Made by a program: the position numbers and the translations under genes. A stretch of 64,000 nucleotides of DNA, from positions 372,001 through 436,000 of the forward strand of contig CAWGGM010000021.1 of the NCBI GenBank assembly GCA_963822115.1, read 5' to 3'. Under the pieces are notes generated by a model that was not told the DNA's origin, did not search any database, and was given only the letters and a program-made list of their open reading frames with translations. This document shows positions 26,563 to 34,920 of the stretch, in pieces (within the stretch, counting starts at the first letter, position 1; every line of letters begins with the position of its first letter). The DNA comes from CAWDXG01 sp963822115 (GTDB lineage Bacteria > Myxococcota_A > Polyangia > Polyangiales > Polyangiaceae).

Positions 26563-27224
26563 GGCGCGTAGTTAGCAGCAGAAGGCTCTGGCGTCAGGGG
26601 CGCACGGCGCGAATTCTCGATGGGTCGACGGACGTGTCGCCCTGCAGCGCGGGGCTACGTCCTGGGATGCTGCCGACGCGAAGTTGCCGGTCGCAGTCCG
26701 CAGGCCTAGCCCCGCGAGCCCGGCGCGGACGCAGAGCGCCCCCCCTCCGGCCACTCTGCGCTCGATCGCGGTCGCGTGCGGAAGAACCGCGCGGGGCGCA
26801 CCGTGCGCGCGCCAGCCCGCTCGACACGACGCCAACCGCGACGCGCGGAGGCCCTGCAAGTCGTCTCGCCGAGCATGAACGAGCCGGAAGCGGAGTCGAG
26901 CGAGATGAGCGTCAGCCGGGCGACGGCCAAACAGCGTCCTCGAGAGCTGTCGTCGCAGCGCCCGCGCCGGACCTGAATGGCAGGGCCGCACCTACGCGGG
27001 CGACCCCGGGTGCCGGCATACACCTCCGGGAGAACGACGAACCACGCCGAGCCGCCCTTCCCGTCCCGCCAGCCGCGCCGAGCCACCTCGGTGAGGCGCG
27101 TAACCGCCGGTAGGTGCCCACCGAGAAGCCGAACGCACCCGACTCAGCACGTGCGCAACGGCTCGGAAGGGCCTTGCGCGAGCCCCCAAACGCCTGCGTC
27201 ATGGGATTCCGCCGCTGACCGGAG

Positions 27225-27240
27225 CGTTGCACGTGAAACA
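27225..27240. promoter_or_regulatory. Second parS-like site
   Basis: CGTTGCACGTGAAACA matches the parS consensus TGTTNCACGTGAAACA at every fixed position except the first. It is intergenic, 850 bp from the site in bioF, and 140 bases upstream of the TetR gene. Confidence 0.75.
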
Positions 27241-27285
27241 AATACGCCGCAGTTTTTCTGTAACTCCCCGTAATTACACTGTTTC

Positions 27286-27305
27286 TTTGGCACGTCCCCG
27301 CCAAA
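27286..27305. promoter_or_regulatory. Inverted repeat upstream of the TetR gene (candidate operator)
   Basis: TTTGGC and GCCAAA flank an 8-base centre in the AT-richer leader, 75 bases before the TetR start. The size and position suit an autoregulatory TetR operator. There is no direct evidence of binding. Confidence 0.35.
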
Positions 27306-27380
27306 ATGCCACCAAGAACGCTAGCCCGTCGCACAGCAGAAAATCGGCGTCCGCCATAAAAATGATAGCATCTTCATGAA

Positions 27381-27989
27381 GTGCTCCGCCCTGCACCGCC
27401 TCGCGGCCGCTACGACCGCGCGCTACCAACCGCAGCGCGCCACGCCCAGCAGCGCGAGCGTCTGCTGCAGGCGACCATCGCGAGCCTGGCCGAGCACGGA
27501 GAACAGCTGAACGTCACGCACGTTGTCGCGGCGGCACGGGTTGGTCGGAATACCTTCTACGAGCACTTCCACGATGTGCACGATGCCGCACGCCAGGCGA
27601 CAGGACGCCACGTGTCGAATCTTCGTGCTCGTCTGACGCGCTCGGTCGCGGACGCATGGACGCCGCGCGAACGTTTGCGCAGCGCGATTGGCGAGTGGCT
27701 CGCGTTCGTTTCCGACGAGCCGACGATCGCCCGTGCGCTGCTCCGACATCCGCCACGCACGCCGCACCTACCGCTGTCGTGCGCGGCGGAGCCGCTGGAA
27801 GAGTTGTTGCGCCAGCTGTTGGCGGAGGCGCGCCGCGACGCCGTGATCTCTGCCGCACCTGACGACCTCCGCCTGGTCGCAGTGACTGCTGCCGTGGAAG
27901 CGATCGCGCGTTGTCGTCTCGACAAGCCGTGGTCGAAAGCAGACGACGCTGCCATTGCAGTCGACGTCGTGTTGCGGGCTTTCCGCTAG
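27381..27989 (+). CDS. TetR/AcrR-type transcriptional regulator
   Basis: 202 residues. The N-terminal HTH spans about 25-70, with the recognition region VAAARVGRNTFYEHFHDVHD, which is close to the TetR pattern VSxGTxYxHFxxK. The ligand domain behind it is divergent and Arg/Ala-rich. The start is GTG 27381 and no ATG is in frame upstream. It stands alone with long flanking gaps, so its target may be itself or a distant gene. No effector is predictable. Confidence 0.78.
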   Translation: MLRPAPPRGRYDRALPTAARHAQQRERLLQATIASLAEHGEQLNVTHVVAAARVGRNTFYEHFHDVHDAARQATGRHVSNLRARLTRSVADAWTPRERLRSAIGEWLAFVSDEPTIARALLRHPPRTPHLPLSCAAEPLEELLRQLLAEARRDAVISAAPDDLRLVAVTAAVEAIARCRLDKPWSKADDAAIAVDVVLRAFR

Positions 27990-28274
27990 CGCCGCGCCTT
28001 GGCCCGGGACGCAAAAGAGCCGTTGGTCGCCGGCGCAAGACAAGCTTTCGCCACCACGTCAAGAGCCAACTGAACCCGTCAAGCAGCGCCTCGACGGATT
28101 GCGCATGGCTCGTCGGGCAACGCGCGAAGCCACCGCGATACGAACCACTCGCGCGTAACAAGACAGTGATTTCGCGTCGCAAGCCAACGCAGCGTCGCCC
28201 GGCTCCGCACGCCAACACGCTCCGGAAGCGCGGGGTCATTTCCATGTGCGCGGCGTGGTGCTACCGTGCCGCAC

Positions 28275-28610
28275 ATGCATCGCTCTCCCGTCGAATTGCG
28301 GGTTGGCGGACAGACCTACCGGGTGGTCGCCTCCGCTGAAGAGGCGGAGCTGCGTCGTCTCGCGGATCTGGTCGATGCGCGGCTAAGAGAGCTGACGGGA
28401 CCTGGTCGTCCCATCTCGCCGCAAGCGATGCTTCTTGCCGCCATCGCGCTGGCGCACGATCTCGAAGAAGAGCGCGAACGTCGCCGCCACGTCGAAGCGC
28501 GTTCGCGGGACATGCTCACGTCCCTGCTCGAGCGCATCGACAAGGTGCTGGAAGAAACGAACGACGCCGCGTCGAACCAGGACGGCGTTCCCGCAGCGCC
28601 CGACCAGTAG
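28275..28610 (+). CDS. zapA: ZapA-like cell division protein
   Basis: 111 residues. The N-terminal VELRVGGQTYRVVASAEEAELRRLADLVDARL matches ZapA, which cross-links FtsZ filaments at the division site. A coiled coil (about 60-100) gives the tetramer, and the tail is short and polar. GTG 28266 would add three residues. Unlike many bacteria, no 6S RNA or fau gene follows. The next gene converges after 36 bases. The 276 bases upstream (27990-28265) show no feature I can support. Confidence 0.87.
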   Translation: MHRSPVELRVGGQTYRVVASAEEAELRRLADLVDARLRELTGPGRPISPQAMLLAAIALAHDLEEERERRRHVEARSRDMLTSLLERIDKVLEETNDAASNQDGVPAAPDQ

Positions 28611-28646
28611 CGCCGTCGTCGACACTCCAGCGCTGTGCCCGAAGCG

Positions 28647-29246
28647 CTAGTCGTCGCCGGACGGCGGACCGCGCAGCCACTCGTATCCGATGATGAACGG
28701 TAGCGCGAGCGCGAGACCGTCGATCTGCGCGGCGATGACGATGGTGCGCTCCTTGGTGCGCCCCAGGCCGTAGTTCAGCCCGACCAGAAGACCGCCGGTC
28801 ATGATGTAGCTCGAGTGATAGTTGTAGCTCTTGCTGCCGAAGAACAACCAGCCGGACACGCCGGGTTCCCATCCCGCAGCGCTGTGTCGCGCGTAGCCTC
28901 CGGCGGAGAGCTGGATCGGAAAGTACGGGTGCACCGGTAGGAGCAGCGTTGGCCCGCCTTCGAGCCGGAGGTCGTGGAACCCCGCGGTCGTCAGCTGCAT
29001 GAAAGGTCCGACACCGATGTCCGCGTTGCGCGAACGCCCGAACAGCACGTCGCTGCGCAGTCCGTTGAACCAGCAGGTGTGCTGCCAGTAGGCGTTCGAG
29101 CCGGTACCGCACACTCCCGTCAGCAGACTCGCGTTCCACTGCGGGTCCGCCTTGGCGCGCGCCGACAGGGCGACCAGAGACAACGCTGCAGCGCCAGCGA
29201 ACATCCTGCGGGCGAACCCCCCGGCGGTGCGCGACGCGAGCGGCAT
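28647..29246 (-). CDS. Putative outer-membrane or periplasmic beta-rich protein
   Basis: 199 residues, family unknown. A signal peptide at the N-terminus ends near ARAKA. The mature part alternates aromatic/Gly strands (GVSGWLFFGSKSYNYHSSYIMTGG, LLVGLNYGLG), suggesting a small barrel, and has two early Cys (GVCGTG, QHTCW) that may pair. It lacks a C-terminal aromatic, ending SGDD. ATG 29246 is preferred to TTG 29252. It may be the second gene after the lipoprotein at 29315, with 68 bases between them. Confidence 0.65.
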   Translation of the reverse strand: MPLASRTAGGFARRMFAGAAALSLVALSARAKADPQWNASLLTGVCGTGSNAYWQHTCWFNGLRSDVLFGRSRNADIGVGPFMQLTTAGFHDLRLEGGPTLLLPVHPYFPIQLSAGGYARHSAAGWEPGVSGWLFFGSKSYNYHSSYIMTGGLLVGLNYGLGRTKERTIVIAAQIDGLALALPFIIGYEWLRGPPSGDD

Positions 29247-29314
29247 CGGCAACGTACGCTACTACAGCGCGGGCGCGCTTGCAGGCCTGGCCACAGGCCC
29301 CCGCGCCCGTGCTG

Positions 29315-30025
29315 TCAGCCTGGCGGTATGCAGGCAGGATTCTGCGTGCACAGCCGACAGTCGATGGGAACGTCCTGGCCGGGATAGCAAGGCGTAGTGG
29401 CTCCGCTCGGATCGCCAGTACAGCCAGCCGAGGGGTTGGCTGGATCGTAGGCGTTCGACGGGAAACTCACCAGGCAGCCCTGGCACGTGCTGATCGGATA
29501 GGTCAGGTCGGTCGACTCGATGCTGCGACCGCCCAGCGTGTCTCCGAACACGTGCACCTTCACCGTGACCGTGGTGTTGGCCTGCAGGTTCAACGAAGAG
29601 GGGATGATCTTGGCCCAGACGATGCCGTAACCCGGCGTAGTGCCGCTCGCCGGATCGACGAAACCTGTGGCGTCCGTCGTGTAGCTTGTCAGCGTATCGC
29701 CCTTGGCGTTCATCACGTCGACCACGGCGCCGCGAATGGTCACGCGGGACGTCTCCGTGCGCACCTGGTCGCGCGACCCGCGCTCGGTGAGCTGATTGCC
29801 GACCAGAAGCGGCGCCCAGTACACGTGGGTGAGCGCCACATCCAACATGCCGCCGCCCCACATCGTGGTGGTGGGATCCGCCTTGGCGTCGCAGCCCGGC
29901 GCCTGGACCTGGACCACGCCGCGGATGAAGAGCGCGCTCTTGTTGTCTGCGCAGCCGGAAGCAGCCATTAGGCCTGCCCCGAACAGGATCGCAGCCGAGA
30001 AGAAGTGTCTAGGCAGCCAACGCAT
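29315..30025 (-). CDS. Hypothetical lipoprotein
   Basis: 236 residues from ATG 30025. The lipobox MAASGC follows a hydrophobic N-terminus. The mature domain is beta-rich with an Ig-like look (TVTVKVHVFGDTLGGRSIESTDLTYPI). It closes with a cluster of Cys (STCQGC, AGCTGD, PCYPGQ, DCRLCTQNPAC) that could form several disulfides. No family was recognised. It shares direction with the preceding beta-rich gene. Confidence 0.75.
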   Translation of the reverse strand: MRWLPRHFFSAAILFGAGLMAASGCADNKSALFIRGVVQVQAPGCDAKADPTTTMWGGGMLDVALTHVYWAPLLVGNQLTERGSRDQVRTETSRVTIRGAVVDVMNAKGDTLTSYTTDATGFVDPASGTTPGYGIVWAKIIPSSLNLQANTTVTVKVHVFGDTLGGRSIESTDLTYPISTCQGCLVSFPSNAYDPANPSAGCTGDPSGATTPCYPGQDVPIDCRLCTQNPACIPPG

Positions 30026-30165
30026 GATGACCTCGAAAGCGAAACCGGGGACTGCCACGCACAACGACGAGGCGACCCGACTCTGGAATGAAAGAATATC
30101 GGCGGGAGCCCCTTCCCGCCAACAATCGCGTGACACCAGGTTGGAAACTGAACGCCCAAGCAGTG

Positions 30166-31752
30166 TTAGCGTGCTGCATCGAGCCGGGAAACGTGCTCGC
30201 GGAATGCCTCGATGCCGAGCTCGACCGTTTCCACCTGGCCAACGTCCCGTGCCACCACGAATCGCAGCCGGTCGCCAGCTCGCTTCTTGTCGTGGCCGAC
30301 CAGCGCGGCGGCCTCGGCAAGCGGCTCGCCGGAAAGGGAGCTCGGCAGACCGAGTGAACGCAGCAGCCCGACCGTTCGTTCGACGAGGGCCGGTGGCGAG
30401 TATCCGAGCTCACGACCGATGGCCAGCGCTGCAACAAGCCCGAGACTCACGGCCTCTCCATGACCAAGTCTTGTGTAGCCTCCCTGGGCTTCGAGTGCGT
30501 GACCCACGGTGTGGCCCAGGTTGAGCGTCGCCCGGATGCCGCTTTCGCGTTCGTCGAGCCCGACAATCCGTGCCTTGACCCGGATGCTGCGACGAACCAC
30601 TTCCGCGACGACCCCCGGGTCGCGTGCGCGCACCGCGGCACCCTGCGCTTCGAGCAACGAGAACAGCTCGGGGTCGCCGATGAGCGCGGTCTTCACCACC
30701 TCGGCGAGCGCGGCGACGTAGCCTCGCTCCGGTTCGGTCGCGAGCAAGTCGACATCGCAAACCACCCCCCGGGGTTGCCAGAATGCGCCGACCAGGTTCT
30801 TCCCCGGCCCGAAGTCCACGCCGGTCTTGCCGCCCACCGACGCATCCACCATGGCGAGCAGGGTCGTGGGAACGCCGATCCACGCGATTCCGCGCATCCA
30901 GGTCGCCGCGGCGAAGCCGGCGATGTCGCTGACGACGCCGCCCCCGACGGCCACGACGATGCTGCGGCGGTCGGCACCTGCTTGTAGAGCGGCGTCCCAG
31001 ATGCGCCGTGGCGCATCGAGGTTCTTGTGCTGCTCGCCGGCGTGGAGCACCACGCGCGATGCCCTGGGCACCGCGCCGGAAACAGCCCGCACGATCGGCG
31101 CGGCATGCAGCGGCGCAACGTTCGAGTCGCTCACCACCAGACCCAGCGACGCCCCTTGTGCCAGGCGTGCGACTGCCGCCGAAGCCACGCCCTGCCCGAT
31201 GTCGACCGCGTAGGAACGCTCGCCTGCCGCCACCGCGAGCGGATCCTTGCGCCATACTTCCGCTGCGAGCGCCGCGACCTCGCCCGGATCCCTACCGCCA
31301 GTGTCGATGCAGGCGTGGGCTTCGAGATAGCCCGGGCGGCGCTGTTCCAGCAGCTCGGCGACCCGCTCGGCCGGATCCGGCACGTCGAGCAGCGGCCGTC
31401 CGCCCTCCAGCCGCGCTCTCTGCAGGATCTCGTCCGGCGGTGCGTCGAGCGTGACCACGACGGCCCGATCCAGCGCGTCGAGTCGTGTCTGGCGGCGGGC
31501 GAGAGCGCCGCCGCCCAGCGCGACCACGGCGGCGTAGCCGGCATCGAGCACTCGACTGAGCTCTTCGCGCTCCAGTTTCCGGAACGCGGCTTCGCCATGC
31601 TCGTCGAAGATGCGCGCTACGCTCGCGCCGGCTCGCTGCTCGATCAACGCGTCCAGATCGACGAAGGCTGCGCCCTCGCGTTCGGCCACCAGCCGACCGA
31701 CCGTCGATTTTCCGGTCGCCATGAAACCGGCCAGCAGCAGGGGTCGTCGCAT
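30166..31752 (-). CDS. aroKB: Bifunctional shikimate kinase / 3-dehydroquinate synthase (AroK-AroB fusion)
   Basis: One 528-residue protein catalysing steps 2 and 5 of the shikimate pathway. Residues 1-170 are shikimate kinase, with P-loop GFMATGKST and substrate loops FRKLEREEL and GGGAL. Residues 180-528 are dehydroquinate synthase, with SDSNV, the NAD loop GGGVVSDIAGFAAATW, PTTLLAMVDASVGGKTG, metal-binding Glu in AEVVKTALI, and NLGHTVGHALE and HGEAVSLG His ligands. Both active sites look intact. Separate genes are the rule; fusion in this kinase-first order is known in some bacteria. ATG 31752 is the natural start. Confidence 0.95.
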   Translation of the reverse strand: MRRPLLLAGFMATGKSTVGRLVAEREGAAFVDLDALIEQRAGASVARIFDEHGEAAFRKLEREELSRVLDAGYAAVVALGGGALARRQTRLDALDRAVVVTLDAPPDEILQRARLEGGRPLLDVPDPAERVAELLEQRRPGYLEAHACIDTGGRDPGEVAALAAEVWRKDPLAVAAGERSYAVDIGQGVASAAVARLAQGASLGLVVSDSNVAPLHAAPIVRAVSGAVPRASRVVLHAGEQHKNLDAPRRIWDAALQAGADRRSIVVAVGGGVVSDIAGFAAATWMRGIAWIGVPTTLLAMVDASVGGKTGVDFGPGKNLVGAFWQPRGVVCDVDLLATEPERGYVAALAEVVKTALIGDPELFSLLEAQGAAVRARDPGVVAEVVRRSIRVKARIVGLDERESGIRATLNLGHTVGHALEAQGGYTRLGHGEAVSLGLVAALAIGRELGYSPPALVERTVGLLRSLGLPSSLSGEPLAEAAALVGHDKKRAGDRLRFVVARDVGQVETVELGIEAFREHVSRLDAAR

Positions 31753-31925
31753 CTCGCTCCCGAAGGGATGACACGCCGCGACGCGGACCGGAAGGGTCGT
31801 GGCGTCTGGCCTGGGGCGCGAGCGGCAGGGAGCGCCGCCGGCAGCGCTCCGCACCCTGGTTCGGCCAGGGCGCCGGCCTCCGCGGAACAGGTGGCCAAGA
31901 CGGTGTGCCAGGCTAGGATCGGGCC

Positions 31926-32222
31926 GTGAGCCAGCTGGACCTCGAGGAGCGCGATGGCGCGCTGCACCTGCGCGTCCACGTCAAGCCCCGCGCCTCGAGA
32001 AGTCGAGTGCTCGGAGCGCGAGAAGGCGCGCTGGACGTCGCGGTCGCCGCCCCGCCGGTGGACGGCGAGGCGAACACCGAGCTGCTCCGCACTCTGTCCA
32101 AGCAGCTCGGCGTGGGCCGCAGGGCGGTTCGCATTGTTTCCGGCGCGACTGGCCGCAGCAAACGGGTCAGCGTCGAAGGGCTCGCCGCCGCCGAGCTCCG
32201 CCAACGGTTGGGAGTGGAATGA
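31926..32222 (+). CDS. DUF167/YggU family protein
   Basis: 98 residues, the usual length for this small conserved family of unknown function. The pattern HVKPRASRSRVLG, then APPVDGEANTELLRTLSKQLGV, then VSGATGRSKRVSV is diagnostic. The start is GTG 31926. It diverges from aroKB and precedes dapF by 59 bases. Confidence 0.92.
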   Translation: MSQLDLEERDGALHLRVHVKPRASRSRVLGAREGALDVAVAAPPVDGEANTELLRTLSKQLGVGRRAVRIVSGATGRSKRVSVEGLAAAELRQRLGVE

Positions 32223-32281
32223 CCGACCTGTGGGATCTGCCGGTTTCCGCGCTGCGGACTCGCAGCTAGGCTGGTGAGCCG

Positions 32282-33088
32282 ATGACAATGCTGTCGTTCG
32301 ACAAGTACGAAGGCCTTGGAAACGACTTCATCGTCGTGGAGCTGGACGATGCCGAGGCGCTCCAGCCCGCGCGGGCAGAGCGACTGTGCAGCCGCCACTT
32401 CGGGATCGGCGCGGACGGCGTGCTGATCGTGACGCGGCCGGTCAGCGCGGAAGCGCGCGCGCGGATGATCGTGCTGAACGCCGATGGCAGCCGCCCCGAG
32501 ATGTGCGGCAACGGGCTGCGCTGCGTCGCTCTGCATCTGGCGCGGCGCGACGGGGCCGTCGGCACCAGCTACGTGGTGGACACCGACGCGGGACCACTGC
32601 TCTGCGAGGTGGAACGCGACGGCGACACCGCGCAGGTGAAGATCGAGATGGGGCGCGGCCGGGTCGAAGAAGAGCACGCGACCCGCTTCCAGGGCGCCGA
32701 GGTCCGCTTTGCCCGCATCTCGATGGGCAATCCCCACGCGGTGGTGTTCGACTCGGGGTTCGACGTGGCCGCTGTCGATCTGCTCGGGCCCCAGGTGTCG
32801 AGCGAGCTGCCCGGCGGTTCGAACGTCGAGTTCGCGGCGCGTCGCGACGACGGCGCGTTCGACCTGGTTGTCTGGGAGCGTGGCGTCGGACGCACTCTCG
32901 CTTGTGGCACCGGCGCCGCGGCGACGGCGGTGGCGGCGGCGCTCTCGGGTCGCGCCGGCTACGACAAGCCGCTGCACCTGAACCTGCCCGGTGGAGCGCT
33001 CGAAATCAGTGTCGAGCGGGAGACCCTTGCCGTCACGCTGCGCGGTCCGGCGCGCTTCGTGTTCCACGGAGAGGCTCCCGCACAGTGA
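32282..33088 (+). CDS. dapF: Diaminopimelate epimerase
   Basis: Converts LL- to meso-diaminopimelate for lysine and peptidoglycan. It has 268 residues. The two catalytic Cys lie in EMCGNGLRC and LACGTGAAAT, with GLGNDFIVV near the N-terminus. All three signatures are intact. Its stop overlaps the GTG start of the receiver-domain gene (GTGA), tying this housekeeping enzyme into an operon with two signalling proteins. Confidence 0.97.
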   Translation: MTMLSFDKYEGLGNDFIVVELDDAEALQPARAERLCSRHFGIGADGVLIVTRPVSAEARARMIVLNADGSRPEMCGNGLRCVALHLARRDGAVGTSYVVDTDAGPLLCEVERDGDTAQVKIEMGRGRVEEEHATRFQGAEVRFARISMGNPHAVVFDSGFDVAAVDLLGPQVSSELPGGSNVEFAARRDDGAFDLVVWERGVGRTLACGTGAAATAVAAALSGRAGYDKPLHLNLPGGALEISVERETLAVTLRGPARFVFHGEAPAQ

Positions 33089-34920
33089 GCGACTTCGTCG
33101 CAGTACGCTTGCTGGCAATCCTCGACGACGCCGAGGCGATCGAGTTGATGCAGCGCGCCCTCGCTGGCAGCGACGACGAGCTGGTTGTCGCGACCGACCT
33201 CGCCGAAGGCCTGGCACGCACCGTCGCGGAGGCGCCTGATCTGGTCTTCCTGGATGTCGGGATGGGGCAAAGCGCGGGGCTTGCCGTGGTCCACCACTTG
33301 CGCGCCGTCGCTCCGAACGTGGTCGTGTACGCCCTGGCGCGGCCCGACACCGTCGAGCTCGGCACGCAGGCTGTTGCGCTGGGCAGCACCGGGCTGTTGA
33401 TGCTGCCGAGCTCGGGTGACGAGATCCTCAGTGCGGTCAGCAACGTTCGCATGCGGCTCGCCGAACGTGAGCAGCGGCGCAGGTTCGAGCGGGAAGCCAT
33501 GCAGTCGCGCCGCGGCACGTCTCTGGTGACGCGCATCGCGCGGATTTCGGAAGCGGGAAACCGCCGCCGCGCTGCCGAGCGCCTCGCCGAGTTGCTGGAG
33601 GAGGACGCGGGCGCCAAGTCGGTGCTGGTGTACCTGCCAGCCGGGGAAGGGGTGCGCCAGCTCATGCGCATCGCCACTCGCGGCGATGTCACCACCGCGC
33701 CGAGCTTCTGCGACGAGATGGAATTGCTGGGCTACGCGGAGAGCCACCATCTTGACGTGGTACGGCTGTCGCTCCTGCGCGGACAGAGCGGGCTGCTCCT
33801 CGTGGGCGGCGTGCGTCGCGACGGCGACGACCCCCTGCCGCTCGTCGACCTGGTAGCCGCGCAGGCTGCGACATCGCTGGCGCTGATCGGCGAACGCGAA
33901 CAGTCGACGCGCGGCGCGATGAAGGATCCCAGCTCGAGCGCGTACACGTTTGCCTACTTCGTCGACGTCGCGGGGCGCGAGATCGACAAGGCGCGGCGCT
34001 ATCACCGGCGCTTTGCGCTGGCCACTGTCGGCATGGACCCGGAGCAGGGTCCGCAGGAGGACGATGAGCCCCCGACACAGCGCTTCGACAGTTCCGCCTA
34101 TGCTGCGGCCGCCATGCAAGGGGATCCATCGGGGGTTTCGCCGCCTTCAAGCAGCGGCGCGCCGAGTATCGAGTTGGCCGATCGCGCGCTCGCCGCGGTG
34201 CGCGACACGGACGTGCTCGCGCGGGTGGACGAACACGAATTCTATCTGCTGCTGCCCGAGACGGGCGGCATCGGCGCCCAGACCTGCCGGCGTCGCATCG
34301 TGCGTCAGCTCGCGGGTCCTGGTGGGCTCAGAACCGTCGAACAGAACAAGCTCGACGTGAGCATCGGCGTGGCCACCTTTCCGCACGACGGGCTCGACCT
34401 GTCGCAGTTGCTGCGCGTTGCCAAGCACCGACAGGAAGTGGCGATCAGCTCCGTGGTGCGTCGACTGGATCTCGATCGTCTGCCGCTCGGCGAGATCCTC
34501 GACACCCTGTTCTGGAGCACAGCAGAACCTGGCGCTGCGGGTGTGGAATTCCCGCGCAGCATCGAGCTGCCGGCGATGGACCTGGTCGGACTGGCGCTGG
34601 GCGCGATATCCGAGGCGATGCGCGGCGGCGAGGCACGCATCGTCGCTACGCAACGACCGGGAGTGAGCATTGGTGCGGCCGTGCGTTCCGCGCTCGGACG
34701 CGACGCCGAGGAACGGGGATTCCGATCGGTGGACTTGACCGGAGTGAGCGGCTGCGCGGATCTCGAGGCGCTCAGCATCGTGGCAGAGCACGGCGTGTAT
34801 GCCCTGCTCGGACGGGTGGATCGGGACGTGGTCCGAGCGGTGCACGCCAGCGACGCGCTGCTGGCTGATCTGGTCACGCAACGCCTGGGCGAAGCCGCGG
34901 GCTTGAGGCTGTTCGACTGA
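33085..34920 (+). CDS. Receiver / GAF-like / degenerate GGDEF regulator
   Basis: 611 residues. The N-terminal receiver has the phosphoacceptor candidate Asp55 in LVFLDVGMG, but the acidic pocket is reduced to LDDAE. A middle region (about 145-275) looks GAF-like. Residues about 285-465 resemble a diguanylate cyclase fold, with RVDEHEFYLLLPE at about 378 where GGDEF would be and LDVSIGVATFPHDG afterwards. The GG pair is lost, so cyclase activity is unlikely and binding or a structural role is more plausible. A further domain of about 145 residues ends the protein. The GTG start overlaps dapF, and the stop overlaps the next ATG (TGATG). Confidence 0.8.
   Translation: MSDFVAVRLLAILDDAEAIELMQRALAGSDDELVVATDLAEGLARTVAEAPDLVFLDVGMGQSAGLAVVHHLRAVAPNVVVYALARPDTVELGTQAVALGSTGLLMLPSSGDEILSAVSNVRMRLAEREQRRRFEREAMQSRRGTSLVTRIARISEAGNRRRAAERLAELLEEDAGAKSVLVYLPAGEGVRQLMRIATRGDVTTAPSFCDEMELLGYAESHHLDVVRLSLLRGQSGLLLVGGVRRDGDDPLPLVDLVAAQAATSLALIGEREQSTRGAMKDPSSSAYTFAYFVDVAGREIDKARRYHRRFALATVGMDPEQGPQEDDEPPTQRFDSSAYAAAAMQGDPSGVSPPSSSGAPSIELADRALAAVRDTDVLARVDEHEFYLLLPETGGIGAQTCRRRIVRQLAGPGGLRTVEQNKLDVSIGVATFPHDGLDLSQLLRVAKHRQEVAISSVVRRLDLDRLPLGEILDTLFWSTAEPGAAGVEFPRSIELPAMDLVGLALGAISEAMRGGEARIVATQRPGVSIGAAVRSALGRDAEERGFRSVDLTGVSGCADLEALSIVAEHGVYALLGRVDRDVVRAVHASDALLADLVTQRLGEAAGLRLFD

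Larger units (their letters stand above)
26563..27380. other. 818-base stretch with no convincing gene
   Basis: No frame here has a recognisable product, start signal and codon bias together. The frames present are Arg/Ala-rich shadows on both strands. The last 180 bases are clearly less GC-rich, with runs such as AGTTTTTCTG and CATAAAAATGATAG, and look like a promoter region for the TetR gene. It holds the second parS site and an inverted repeat at 27286-27305. Confidence 0.6.

Noticed and set aside
27241..27380. The AT-richer patch upstream of the TetR gene as a replication origin
   Set aside because: It has no DnaA boxes or 13-mer repeats, and dnaA, dnaN and gyrB are absent. The patch is adequately explained as a promoter region.
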